Origin: a virus
IMG/VR virus record: IMGVR_UViG_3300045912_000261
Location: 1 to 64,000 of that record
Direction: 5' to 3' (one strand)
DNA length: 64,000 nucleotides
Below the pieces are notes generated by a model. It made no database searches, was not told the DNA's origin, and saw only the letters and a program-made list of their open reading frames with translations. Positions 29,937 to 37,833 of the stretch are shown here, one piece after another. The translations under genes and the position numbers were made by a program. The number at the start of each line of letters is the position of its first letter. Positions within the stretch are counted from its first letter, which is position 1.

Positions 29937-30728
29937 TCGAAGCCCGCCGTAGGGAGAAAACGTTCCCGATAATTGAGGTGTTCGGTCCTACCTAGCCATT
30001 CAGGGCGAAGGTGTGGACGCAGGTACCCCTTGCTACTTTGTTAGGTTCGGGGGCTGCGATTTTCGATTACCCGTTGTGTCTGGTGTGATTCTCTCCACGC
30101 AGTAGATCCCGTCCAGGTGCGTGCAAACAAGACCGATATGACGGCCAGTCAGATTGCAGGAGCCCTGTTCGGACTCCCTGGCGTAGCACGTTGGGTGATC
30201 CTTTCAGGAGGCAACCCGGCCCTGCATGACCTTACAGAGTTGGTCCAGATCCTGCACCGCGAGGACATGTACGTAGCAGTGGAGACTCAAGGTTCGAGGT
30301 GGCAAAACTGGCTGCGCGACTGTGACATTGTCTGCATCTCCCCCAAAGGGCCAAGTGCTCGAATGATGCATAAGTTCCGGTGGGAGATGTTGGATACGTT
30401 CTACAACGAGCTGCTGAACTCGGGCACTCCGTTCTTTTTCAAGACGCCCCTCTTCGGAGAGGACGACATGGCCTTCTTACGTGAAGTAGTACAGCGCTAC
30501 CCTAGCGTAGAAGTGATGGCCTCGATCGGAAACCGTTGGGCCCCTGGCTCGCAATGGCTTGAGGAGACCCGCGGAGGGGAGCCTTTGAACGAGGCAGCCT
30601 TCAAACTGGCCGTCCTCTCCCACACCCGAGAGATCGTCGAGCACATGCTTCGGGATCCCGTCCTGGGGCGAGTTAGGGTGATTCCTCAGCTCCACACCCT
30701 CTTGTGGGGGAACGAGAAGGGGCGGTAG
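29933..30728 (+). pseudogene. queE: queE-like radical SAM gene with two frame breaks
   Basis: Three frames together encode a QueE. Frame 1 (29933-29995): M-I-E-A..., ending PIIEVFGPT-stop. Frame 2 (from 29995): AIQGEGVDAGTPCYFVRFGG CDFR. Frame 3 (from about 30073): RCVWCDSLHAVDPV, then a long frame to 30728 with SGGNPALH, ETQGS and CISPKGPSARM. The 4Fe-4S site is split by the second break: the sequence appears to lack one base near 29993 and to carry about 8 extra near 30067-30075. It is either a decayed gene or a sequencing artefact. QueE makes 7-carboxy-7-deazaguanine. Confidence 0.75.
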
Positions 30729-30733
30729 ACTCC

Positions 30734-30810
30734 GGTGCCCGAGTAGCCTGGTCGGGTAGGTGCCCGTAACGACTAGTTGGTAGTCGGTAGGATTAGGTGC
30801 CGAGTTGGCT
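30734..30810 (+). repeat. three dispersed-repeat boxes after queE
   Basis: GGTGCCCGAGTAGCCT (30734-30749), GGTGCCCGTAACGACT (30759-30774) and GGTGCCGAGTTGGCT (30796-30810), separated by GGTAG-containing spacers. No recognisable promoter follows within 100 nt. Confidence 0.6.
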
Positions 30811-30835
30811 ATGGGGAGACGTAGGCGCGTGTAGA

Positions 30836-31093
30836 GTGGCAGAGAAGGATTCAGCGGTGCTGAGCAGGTGGCAGCTTTGGAGGAAACAAACCCTACGGGA
30901 TAGTACGTTCCGTAAGCTAACGACGGGACTCCCTCAACATTTACCTCTTCCCCCAATGAACGACCCCGAGAGAAAACTTTGCCAGTGGTGCTGGGGGCAG
31001 CGGAGGATCTGGCGTACGTTTCCGAATGACGAAGGTGAAGGTTTCGTACAGTGCCCAAAGTGCTTGGGAACGGGTTACAGCTCTGGAAAGTGA
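30836..31093 (+). CDS. small DnaJ-type zinc-finger protein
   Basis: About 85 residues from GTG 30836 (or 45 from ATG 30956). The C-terminal part has CQWCWGQRRIW and CPKCLGTGY, the CxxCxGxG pattern of DnaJ-like zinc ribbons. Function is unknown. Confidence 0.5.
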   Translation: MAEKDSAVLSRWQLWRKQTLRDSTFRKLTTGLPQHLPLPPMNDPERKLCQWCWGQRRIWRTFPNDEGEGFVQCPKCLGTGYSSGK

Positions 31094-31368
31094 AAGCCGG
31101 ACTGGATGGACGTCGCCCAGAAATCACTCCTAGCACACTACAGGCGTTCGCAGAAGCTGTTTCCACGTTCCCTGAGATTGAGCATCCCGTCGTAGTACTC
31201 ACGGATGGAGACTTCTACATCCTGGGGCGTGCTCGAGGGACAGAGGAAGATGCCAAGATGGCAGTATGGAACGCCTTCATCGTAGGTTTCTTGAAGGCGT
31301 GGCCGAAGGATCACTACACACGAAAGTACACTCTGGAGGTGGAACCGTGGCAAGGTACGCATGCGTAG
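31090..31368 (+). CDS. hypothetical protein
   Basis: 92 residues from GTG overlapping the previous stop. Alpha/beta pattern (TLQAFAEAVSTFPEIEHPVVVL, DGDFYILGRARG). Not recognised. It overlaps the next gene by 22 nt. Confidence 0.55.
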   Translation: MKAGLDGRRPEITPSTLQAFAEAVSTFPEIEHPVVVLTDGDFYILGRARGTEEDAKMAVWNAFIVGFLKAWPKDHYTRKYTLEVEPWQGTHA

Positions 31369-31838
31369 GAAGTCGGAGATTGACTCCGGAGGAGAAGCTC
31401 AAGTGCTTCAACATGGGTCAGCGCCTCGCCCAGGAAGGCCACACCGTTGTTAGTGGTGGGTGCTTGGGGGCTGACTTGGAGTTCATGCGGGGAGCTGTCA
31501 GCGAAGGTGGCAAGGTGGTAGCGGTACTGCCGTGGGCAAGCTACAACCGCAACCTCGTGGACGAGCTTGACTGCAGCGTCATCGTTTTCGACAAGGAGAA
31601 GCACGCTAACTGGGTTCAACTAGCCAAGGCACTACACCCCTCCTGGCCGCAGCTGGGGAACAACGGCAAGAAGTTCCACGCCCGCAATGTAGGCATCGTG
31701 CTAGGGGAGGGGCTGGACGAAGTAGTTGACGGGATCTTTGCGTACCCCGCAAGCGATCGACGGGGTGGGACGGAACAGAGTTTCCGCATGGCAGAGTTCC
31801 TAGGGATCCCAATTACCAACATGAGGGCAGGCGCATAG
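31347..31838 (+). CDS. SLOG/DprA-like nucleotide-binding protein
   Basis: 163 residues from GTG 31347 with SD GGAGG. ARYACVGSRRL, then EGHTVVSGGCLGADLEFMRGA and VVAVLP: the Rossmann-like GSR...SGGA.GAD pattern of the SLOG superfamily (DprA, LOG, YspA-type). These proteins bind nucleotide-derived ligands. The phage role is unknown. Confidence 0.7.
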   Translation: MARYACVGSRRLTPEEKLKCFNMGQRLAQEGHTVVSGGCLGADLEFMRGAVSEGGKVVAVLPWASYNRNLVDELDCSVIVFDKEKHANWVQLAKALHPSWPQLGNNGKKFHARNVGIVLGEGLDEVVDGIFAYPASDRRGGTEQSFRMAEFLGIPITNMRAGA

Positions 31839-31880
31839 CTAATGAGGTGGGGGAGCCTCATTTACCGTAAAGGTACGGAT

Positions 31881-32456
31881 ATGAAGACCCAGGTGGCTGT
31901 GGAACCCATCCCTCACCTGCTTCCGATTACGGCAGGAGAAATACACGGCCGCAACATCGAGCTCGGTACCTCCCTAGCCCAGTTCTACTCCGAGAGGTTC
32001 CCTCTCCTAATCGGCGTTCTCCATGGAGCCTTGTACTTCATGGCCGACCTGTCCAGAAGGCTCTCATTCAAGCATGAAATTGACACCGTACACGTCGCCT
32101 CTTATGGCTCGGGCACTGAATCGTCGGGAGTCATTCGGGTGCTAAAGGAGCCCTCTACTCCCGTTACAGGGAGGCACGTCCTCATTGTGGAGGACATCGT
32201 GGATACAGGGCTCACGACACATTACCTCCGCAGGAGACTCCTGCAAGACGGGGCAGCGACTGTCAGGGTGGTCACCTGCTTGACCAAAGAGAAGGCCCGG
32301 GAGGAGCCAGAGTACGCCGGCTTCTCGATTCCCAACGAGTTCGTTGTTGGCTACGGCATGGACCATGCAGGAGCCTACAGAGGCCTCCCCTATATTACCA
32401 CCCTCGATAGACTGAAGGAGGCAGACAGTGGTACTGTCCAGTTGGCCTTGGCGTAG
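31881..32456 (+). CDS. hypoxanthine-guanine phosphoribosyltransferase-like protein
   Basis: 191 residues from ATG 31881. PRT-fold motifs: PLLIGVLHGALYFMADL, PRPP loop VLIVEDIVDTGLT, and the Hpt-type C-terminal NEFVVGYGMDHAGAYRGLPYI. It would convert hypoxanthine or guanine with PRPP to IMP/GMP. GTP is the precursor of the deazaguanine pathway, so supply of guanine nucleotide is a plausible reason for it here. Confidence 0.85.
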   Translation: MKTQVAVEPIPHLLPITAGEIHGRNIELGTSLAQFYSERFPLLIGVLHGALYFMADLSRRLSFKHEIDTVHVASYGSGTESSGVIRVLKEPSTPVTGRHVLIVEDIVDTGLTTHYLRRRLLQDGAATVRVVTCLTKEKAREEPEYAGFSIPNEFVVGYGMDHAGAYRGLPYITTLDRLKEADSGTVQLALA

Positions 32457-32724
32457 ACGCGTCCGTCGACGGCCCTCTGCGGTCAGGCCTCCTCAACCGG
32501 TAGACGCCTCCCTCGAGGAAGACGACGACGAGGAGATCCTGAGGGGAGGCTCCCAACCTGTTTCCGCCAGAATCCCTACGGACGACTACGAAAAGCTGAT
32601 GCGCATTGTCCACGAACGGGACCTAACCGTATCTCAGGTCGTTCGGGCAGCCATAGCTAGCTTCGTGCGGCAACATCAGAACCACCCCCGCAGAGCTCAG
32701 GGGAAGGCAACATGGAAGATCTAA
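32428..32724 (+). CDS. ribbon-helix-helix-like DNA-binding protein
   Basis: 98 residues. Basic start, acidic linker (SLEEDDDEEI), then SARIPTDDYEKLMRIVHERD and VSQVVRAAIASFVRQH, a CopG/Arc-like RHH. GTG 32428 overlaps the HPRT end by 29 nt. It is probably a transcription regulator. Confidence 0.6.
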   Translation: MVLSSWPWRRRVRRRPSAVRPPQPVDASLEEDDDEEILRGGSQPVSARIPTDDYEKLMRIVHERDLTVSQVVRAAIASFVRQHQNHPRRAQGKATWKI

Positions 32725-33248
32725 CGAGAGCTCAGCAAGGGGATGAAGGTGCCTTCAGTCGCTTAGTTTGCGAGCATGAAAGAGTCCTTAGGGCTCTCTG
32801 CGCGAACGTTCGCTACCCCGGCAGAGACCAGGAGGATGTACACCAGGAGGCACTGTTAGCTTTCCACTACGCAGTAGTTACTTATCGGAAGCGCAAAGGT
32901 CCCTTTGAGGGTTACTTCCGTCTTTGCGTCAGGCAGCGTCTCAAGACAGGCCTGACAGAAGCCCGGAGGCAGAAGTACGAACTCCTCAACCAGGCTAAGC
33001 AGCTTTCCCCCGACACCCCCAATCCCTCCAGAGTTAGTGACCACCTAGACCTGCAAGATACCCTCCGGCAGATCACCTCTACACCACTTTCCCCAAACCA
33101 GAGAAAAGTGCTCCCCTACTGGCTAGTTGGGTACAACTACAAGGAAATTGCTTCCCTCCTCAACTTACCTCCTAAGGTAGTGGACAACCTCATCCAGAAG
33201 GTTAGGGTCAAAGTGAGGGATCATGTGGCAGCCGCAGCTGTATCGTAG
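32712..33248 (+). CDS. RNA polymerase sigma factor-like protein
   Basis: 178 residues. Region 2: RAQQGDEGAFSRLVCEHE, DQEDVHQEALLAFHYAVVTY, EGYFRLCVRQRL. Region 4: LSPNQRKVLPYWLVGYNYKE and IASLLNLPPKVVDNLIQKVR. The two-domain layout is that of ECF/sigma-70-like factors. It could direct host polymerase to a phage promoter class. Whether it reads the P1-P9 set is unknown. Confidence 0.8.
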   Translation: MEDLTRAQQGDEGAFSRLVCEHERVLRALCANVRYPGRDQEDVHQEALLAFHYAVVTYRKRKGPFEGYFRLCVRQRLKTGLTEARRQKYELLNQAKQLSPDTPNPSRVSDHLDLQDTLRQITSTPLSPNQRKVLPYWLVGYNYKEIASLLNLPPKVVDNLIQKVRVKVRDHVAAAAVS

Positions 33249-33585
33249 GGGACGGATCTGCCGCAGTTGTGGCAGCATCCTGTCCGTACACAATCCTCTG
33301 CCAGGTCTGTGCTGGCCTTGCGCTTACGGATCCTCTGTACCACAACCCATTCAAGGACGCCCACCGAGGACCTCAGCCGAGTTGGCAGCGGATTCAGCAG
33401 TCTTTCAGGTCTTCTGTGCGTGCGGAGCTCCTCGTCGTATAGTCCTCTACGTGGGAGAAACCCTTGATGAACGTCTTCGGCGGCGACCGACCTGCTTCAG
33501 GTGCGCCGAGCCAGGAGCCCTTAGACGCCGTAAAGGTAAAGTTCAAGAAGCTGCACCCCGACGCGAAGTTGCCGCAGCGGGCTAG
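33223..33585 (+). CDS. zinc-finger protein
   Basis: 120 residues from ATG inside the sigma-factor end. CRSCGS...CWPC and CACGA...CFRC form two zinc ribbons. Basic C-terminus. Function is unknown. It overlaps dut by more than 100 nt. Confidence 0.5.
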   Translation: MWQPQLYRRGRICRSCGSILSVHNPLPGLCWPCAYGSSVPQPIQGRPPRTSAELAADSAVFQVFCACGAPRRIVLYVGETLDERLRRRPTCFRCAEPGALRRRKGKVQEAAPRREVAAAG

Positions 33586-33994
33586 GTTTGGTGATGCCGC
33601 CTTTGACCTAAGTGCCTTTCGGGAACCTTCCGACCAGTATACCTTTCCGGAGTTCAGGCTCCCTACAACCCGACCACACAACACCCTTCTCGTACCTACG
33701 GGGGTTGCGATCGAGATCCCCTACGGCTACTGCGGGCTAGTGCTCCCCCGATCGGGGCTAGCTATTCGCGCAGGCGTGACTGTAATCAACTCACCTGGGC
33801 TTATCGATCCTGGGTATCGTGGGGAAATCATGGTGGGGCTGATCAACCACGGATGGCACGAGTACAAGTTCTTCAATGGGGAAAGGATCGCGCAGCTACT
33901 AATCCTCAAGTTACCTCACGTGGTCATTGAGGAAGTCCAGGCACTTACAGATTCAGAAAGAGGCGAAGGTGGGTTCGGTTCGACGGGACTTTAG
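33467..33994 (+). CDS. dut: dUTP diphosphatase
   Basis: About 175 residues. The five trimeric-dUTPase motifs: DAAFDLSA, LPRSGLAIRAG, INSPGLIDPGYRGEI, FNGERIAQLL and RGEGGFGSTGL. It hydrolyses dUTP to dUMP, which complements the dCMP-deaminase-like protein and protects DNA from uracil. The N-terminus (to about residue 25) is an extra Pro/Ala-rich segment. Start TTG 33464 or ATG 33467. Confidence 0.93.
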   Translation: MNVFGGDRPASGAPSQEPLDAVKVKFKKLHPDAKLPQRARFGDAAFDLSAFREPSDQYTFPEFRLPTTRPHNTLLVPTGVAIEIPYGYCGLVLPRSGLAIRAGVTVINSPGLIDPGYRGEIMVGLINHGWHEYKFFNGERIAQLLILKLPHVVIEEVQALTDSERGEGGFGSTGL

Positions 33995-34862
33995 ACCAAG
34001 CGTAGGGAACGAGGATACGCCTAACCTCATGGCAGCCCTCAACAGCAAGTTCGTAGGGTACCATGCACACGAGGCAGTTCACTTCACCGTTACGGCCGCA
34101 TCTGAACTGCTTAGCAGGGCTGCAGGGTACACCATTAACGTGGAGGGACGCCTGGACGATACTGGGAAGGGCGTACAGCTCAGCTTCCCAGGCCTAACCC
34201 GCGAGGAGGTCATGGAACTAGACCGCAAGCTCGGAGAAGGCACCCCCGAACCTCCTCCAGGGATGGTCCCCTCCATTCTGACCCCAGACACTCTCCCCTC
34301 AATGGAGGAGAGGCTAGCTTCCGCCGTACGCGAGATGCTGGCTCTTTTCCCTGGCGAGGACCCTAACCGCGAAGGACTGAGGGACACGCCCCACCGTGTA
34401 GCTAAAGCCTTCCTGAACGACTTCCTCAGTGGGTACCAGCAAGATCCTCGGGACGTGCTCTCCACGTTCGATTCCGACGGGTACGACGAGATGGTTCTCG
34501 TCAAAGACATCCCCTTCTTCTCTACCTGTGAGCACCACCTGGTCGTGTTCCATGGAGTCGCTCACGTGGGCTACATCCCAGAGGGGCGGATTGTGGGCCT
34601 CTCCAAACTGTCTAGGGTGGTGGACATCTTCGCCCGGAGGCTGCAGGTGCAGGAGAGGTTGACGGAGCAGGTAGCTGATGCTCTCGAGACCCACCTAAGA
34701 CCTAAAGGCACGATGGTGGTCATGTCGGCTCGCCACATGTGCATGGAAGCCCGCGGGATCCGTAAGGCCGGCAGTTACACTGTGACCTCAGCAATCCGAG
34801 GCGTGTTCAGGGACGAGAATAAGGGTGCCCGGCAGGAGTTCCTGAGGCTGATCGGGCAGTAG
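33969..34862 (+). CDS. folE: GTP cyclohydrolase I (FolE) with N-terminal extension
   Basis: About 297 residues from GTG 33969 (ATG 34029 also possible). The last 185 residues are FolE: DTPHRVAKAF, FFSTCEHHLVVFHG (zinc Cys and His), GLSKLSRVVDIFARRLQVQERL, HMCMEARG (zinc Cys). The first 110 residues (VHFTVTAASELLSRAAGYTI...) are not part of normal FolE and may be a separate regulatory domain. The product, dihydroneopterin triphosphate, feeds QueD. Confidence 0.9.
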   Translation: MGSVRRDFRPSVGNEDTPNLMAALNSKFVGYHAHEAVHFTVTAASELLSRAAGYTINVEGRLDDTGKGVQLSFPGLTREEVMELDRKLGEGTPEPPPGMVPSILTPDTLPSMEERLASAVREMLALFPGEDPNREGLRDTPHRVAKAFLNDFLSGYQQDPRDVLSTFDSDGYDEMVLVKDIPFFSTCEHHLVVFHGVAHVGYIPEGRIVGLSKLSRVVDIFARRLQVQERLTEQVADALETHLRPKGTMVVMSARHMCMEARGIRKAGSYTVTSAIRGVFRDENKGARQEFLRLIGQ

Positions 34863-34865
34863 GCT

Positions 34866-35522
34866 ATGGGCGCGTACCCCAAAATCGGAATCGTCATAGG
34901 ACTCGATGGGCTGGGAAAGACTCCCTTACTGGAGCTCATGGCCGATCTTGACGACCGCGTTGAGGTTCGCCAGCTTGTTCCCGATCCGACAGACAAGAGC
35001 CTCGCAGATCCCCTCGTCCTGGGGATGCAGGAGGTTCACCTCTGGGAAATGAGCCGAGAGGACCGTATCTTTCTCTACGACCGGTTCCCTTGGCCAGACG
35101 ACTGGGTATATTCTTCCTTGAACGGTCACCGGAACACCTGGAGGGGAGCTCCTGGGTCCAAGCATCAGATCCTAGAGAGCCGCCTGCTGGCCCATCAGGT
35201 ACGATTCGTGTACGTCGAGCCTCCTCCCTGGAAGGAGTACGTACGCAAGCAGATTGCGGAACCCGACAGGCTGATGACGCTAGATGCCCTCAGGGAGGCC
35301 TACGTCAAGTACAGAACCTTCGTGGATGACTACCGGAGACGCAAACTTCCCCTAAGGGTCGAGAAGGCCCGCTTCTTCACCAAGCAAGATGCCATCGACA
35401 TCCTGGACTGGATCTCCCCGGATCGAAGTGAGATCGTCACCGGCCAGCTCTGCCCCGTATGTGACGCCTTAATGTACTGGAGTCGCGGCCAAAGTTTCTG
35501 CCCCGAATGCCCAGCGCCCTAA
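34866..35522 (+). CDS. P-loop nucleotide kinase with C-terminal zinc ribbon
   Basis: 218 residues. IGIVIGLDGLGKTPLLE is a Walker A motif of thymidylate-kinase-like enzymes, with FLYDRFPWPDDW as the DR-type motif and a helical lid. The C-terminal CPVC...CPEC ribbon is unusual for this family. It probably phosphorylates a deoxynucleoside monophosphate. The substrate is unknown. Confidence 0.7.
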   Translation: MGAYPKIGIVIGLDGLGKTPLLELMADLDDRVEVRQLVPDPTDKSLADPLVLGMQEVHLWEMSREDRIFLYDRFPWPDDWVYSSLNGHRNTWRGAPGSKHQILESRLLAHQVRFVYVEPPPWKEYVRKQIAEPDRLMTLDALREAYVKYRTFVDDYRRRKLPLRVEKARFFTKQDAIDILDWISPDRSEIVTGQLCPVCDALMYWSRGQSFCPECPAP

Positions 35523-35791
35523 CACGCCTCCTAGCCTACATCGACACTAAGTACCTTCCCCAACACGAGAGGGAGCTGCTTGAAGAGGTTAGGAACACTC
35601 CCAACCTAGAAGCTTGGGTGGAGAGAGCCCTACGGGCAGAAGCTCTAGAGAGGGCCTTAAGGGAGACCCAAGGAGAGCTGCTAGAGGTCCTTGAATGGCA
35701 GACGAGAGGTAATAAGGCTCTCCGTATGGAGATCGACGCTTGGCGTGCCAACGACGTCCTGCGTGCCAGACGTCTAGCCCAATGTGGTTGA
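35507..35791 (+). CDS. hypothetical helical protein
   Basis: 94 residues, overlapping the kinase end. A long charged coiled coil (LERALRETQGELLEVLEWQT). No family is recognised. Confidence 0.55.
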   Translation: MPSALTRLLAYIDTKYLPQHERELLEEVRNTPNLEAWVERALRAEALERALRETQGELLEVLEWQTRGNKALRMEIDAWRANDVLRARRLAQCG

Positions 35792-35991
35792 ATGCCATCC
35801 ACGTTCCGTCCGGGACCCGAGTTCTTTACCGCCCCTACTCTGGCGGACCGGGTAACGGAGCTCCCGCTGCTGTTGCTGTGCGGGCTTGGGGTCACCGAGA
35901 TAACTACATCCACCTCTGGTGGTTGGGTACAGGACGGCACCAACTTTGCCACCACACGTACGCAACGGCTAAGTTCTTGAAAACTTTATGA
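35782..35991 (+). CDS. small beta-rich protein
   Basis: 69 residues from ATG 35782. IHVPSGTRVLYRPYSGG, AVAVRAWGHRDNYIHLWWL, HHTYATAKF: strand-rich with His/Trp pairs. An overlapping frame (35792-35980) is also open but looks less protein-like. Promoter P9 follows. Confidence 0.5.
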   Translation: MWLNAIHVPSGTRVLYRPYSGGPGNGAPAAVAVRAWGHRDNYIHLWWLGTGRHQLCHHTYATAKFLKTL

Positions 35992-35997
35992 TGACCC

Positions 35998-36027
35998 TTG
36001 ATTCGTCCATAAGGGATGCTATACAAT
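35998..36027 (+). promoter_or_regulatory. promoter P9 (TTGATT-N18-TACAAT)
   Basis: Upstream GATGACCC, -35 TTGATT 35998-36003, -10 TACAAT 36022-36027, spacer 18. It drives the genes toward dpdA and the polymerase cluster. Confidence 0.75.
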
Positions 36028-36068
36028 ATTATTGAAGAAAGATGTCTTCGGTTCCGAAAGGAGTCCTG

Positions 36069-36212
36069 ATGGAGATCGGTGAGCCCAAGCGAACGATCAC
36101 AGTGGAGCCGGTGAAGTCACCCGTTCCCGAGAGGGAGCCCGCCCCCGAGCGCGATCCCGGCCCGGCGCCTGAGAAGACCCCGGAGAGGGTCCCGGAGAAG
36201 GTGCCTGCCTAA
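36069..36212 (+). CDS. small Pro/Glu-rich protein of actinophage type
   Basis: 47 residues from ATG after GGAGTCCTG. MEIGEPKRTITVEPV, then repeating PE/PEK units; fully disordered. Short proteins with this opening are, to my recollection, widespread in actinobacteriophages, usually unannotated. The stop overlaps the next ATG. Confidence 0.7.
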   Translation: MEIGEPKRTITVEPVKSPVPEREPAPERDPGPAPEKTPERVPEKVPA

Positions 36213-36931
36213 TGTCAAAGTTCAACCAGCAGCAGCCCCCAGGAGAAGGTGGGCTGGGCTTTTCGCAGACAGATGAGGCAGGCGTCCCTGACTTCATCGA
36301 GCCGATGCTGGCCTGGCGTACCTGGCTCCTCCGCAAGGAGTGTGTCCTAGGTTCCACAAGCCTGACCCAGATCAAGTGGCCCTCAGGCCGGGTGCTCCAG
36401 GCCAAGTGCGCAGACGACAGGCCGCACAAGGCCCCCGACGAGAACTGCCGCTGCGGCATCTACGCGCTGACTTACCCGCAGCAGCCGTGGAGCTACGCAG
36501 CAGAATTCAGCACCGAGAGGTGGACGACTCTGGCGATCGTGGCCCTCTGGGGCAAGATCATCGAAGGGCCTCAGGGGTGGAAAGCTGAGTTCTGCTACCC
36601 TAAGCTCTTCATCCTCTGCCCCTCCACCGGAGTGCCGGAGCTCCGCTACCCCTCGCCCTACCCGGAGGACCCCCTGCAGCGCCGTCTCATTGGGAGGGAG
36701 ATCCTCTATCGCAACTGGAACGTGCCCGTAGTCTTTGGGCCAAGTACTCGTGAAGGGTGGCTTGACTACGAGGTCATGAACAAGTTCACGGAGGGGAAGT
36801 ACCACGCGGCCCAAGTCCTGAAGACGCTTGAGGGGGAGCACCCGGCCGACTGGCTGATGCACAGGGCCCCCTGGCTAGTAACCGGGTACCAGGAGTTCCA
36901 GCTCTGGAAGGAAAGTACTCTTGTGCCCTAG
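36212..36931 (+). CDS. conserved actinophage-type hypothetical protein
   Basis: 239 residues. CADDRPHKAPDENCRCGIYA (Cys/His) in the middle, aromatic beta-like segments (WSYAAEFSTERWTTLAIVAL), and an alpha-helical end. It is a full-length single domain of unknown function, probably translated together with the preceding small protein. Confidence 0.65.
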   Translation: MSKFNQQQPPGEGGLGFSQTDEAGVPDFIEPMLAWRTWLLRKECVLGSTSLTQIKWPSGRVLQAKCADDRPHKAPDENCRCGIYALTYPQQPWSYAAEFSTERWTTLAIVALWGKIIEGPQGWKAEFCYPKLFILCPSTGVPELRYPSPYPEDPLQRRLIGREILYRNWNVPVVFGPSTREGWLDYEVMNKFTEGKYHAAQVLKTLEGEHPADWLMHRAPWLVTGYQEFQLWKESTLVP

Positions 36932-37691
36932 GGGCCAGTTTGCCCCTGTAGGGAGCCTTACGCACTACAGGTTCCTTGAGGAACAAGGTGTCTTAGGGGA
37001 CTACCACCTCCTGCTAGCCCACAAGGTGCTGGAGGACCCTGATGGCTGGATCGATCTCTACAGACGCATCAGGGAACAGGGAAGAGAGCCCTTCGTGATC
37101 ATGGACAACTCCTTGATCGAGCTGGGCCGTCCCCTTCAGGCACCCGCACTGGCTGAAGCCTCCCGGATCGTAGATGCCTCGTGCCTCGTGCTTGCTGACG
37201 TGCTTTCTAACCGCCGAGCTACCGTCGAGCTCTCGGTGGCCATGCACTACGAGCTGCGGAAGATGAAGGAGGTCCCTCCCTTCCTTGCGGTGGTCCAGGG
37301 AGCCTCGTACGAGGATGCGCTACTTTGCGCAGAGGAACTAGCCTCCTTGGAAGGTGTGCGCTACCTCTCGATACCCAGAGTCGTAGCGGACACCATGGGG
37401 ACTCGGAAGCACCTGGTCAAAGAGGTCTACCGTAGGCATCAGCTCCCGATTCACCTCCTAGGCTTCTCTGAAGACATGGCAGATGACATCATGTGCACTA
37501 GTCTACCGGGGGTCATGGGGATCGACTCAGCTGTCCCCCTCCGGATGGGGCTCGCTGGAGTAGCCTGGGGCCCCCATCGGAAGACACCACCCCGACCGAA
37601 GAACTTCCTCGACAGCAAGGATGTTAATGTCCTCATGGTCGAAAACACAGTGGAAGTACGTAAGGCCATCGGACCCCAGGAAGCTACCTAA
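36921..37691 (+). CDS. DpdA-like 7-deazaguanine transglycosylase
   Basis: 256 residues from TTG 36921. TIM-barrel-like succession: YHLLLAHKVLEDPDGWIDLY, FVIMDNSLIELG (catalytic Asp candidate), LVLADVLSNRRATVELS, FLAVVQGASYEDAL, LSIPRVVADTM and GIDSAVPLR. This matches the tRNA-guanine-transglycosylase-like DpdA enzymes of phages, which exchange guanine in DNA for a deazaguanine. It completes the pathway with folE, queD, queE and queC; the likely inserted base is preQ0. Confidence 0.75.
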   Translation: MCPRGQFAPVGSLTHYRFLEEQGVLGDYHLLLAHKVLEDPDGWIDLYRRIREQGREPFVIMDNSLIELGRPLQAPALAEASRIVDASCLVLADVLSNRRATVELSVAMHYELRKMKEVPPFLAVVQGASYEDALLCAEELASLEGVRYLSIPRVVADTMGTRKHLVKEVYRRHQLPIHLLGFSEDMADDIMCTSLPGVMGIDSAVPLRMGLAGVAWGPHRKTPPRPKNFLDSKDVNVLMVENTVEVRKAIGPQEAT

Positions 37692-37833
37692 GCACGACCC
37701 CGAGAAAGCTGTCAATCGACAAGCTGCCATATTTCTGGCGTCGTCAGTCCCAGCAAAACGGAGGTTGAGGGTCCATATCTACACCAAAGGGGCGCACCCC
37801 AGACTCCGGAGCGTTCTCGAGGACTGGTTCTAG
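37621..37833 (+). CDS. DWF-tail small protein 17
   Basis: About 70 residues; ATG 37621 or 37627 inside the dpdA-like gene. Basic, strand RRLRVHIYTKGAHPRL, tail LEDWF. It opens the eight-gene cluster that leads to the polymerase. The stop shares G with the next GTG (TAGTG). Confidence 0.65.
   Translation: MLMSSWSKTQWKYVRPSDPRKLPKHDPEKAVNRQAAIFLASSVPAKRRLRVHIYTKGAHPRLRSVLEDWF

Noticed and set aside
29985-30080. Programmed -1 frameshifting to make QueE
   Set aside because: No slippery heptamer or downstream structure is visible at either break; gene decay or sequence error is simpler.
30405-30432. Reverse-orientation copy of the repeat box in queE (AACTCGGGCAC)
   Set aside because: Only a short partial match within conserved coding sequence; likely chance.
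35792-35980. 62-codon frame overlapping the gene at 35782
   Set aside because: The other frame is longer, starts within the preceding stop as neighbours do, and has more protein-like sequence.
36300-36860. Plus- and minus-strand frames overlapping the 239-residue protein
   Set aside because: Shadows of a GC-rich gene with well-placed start and stop.
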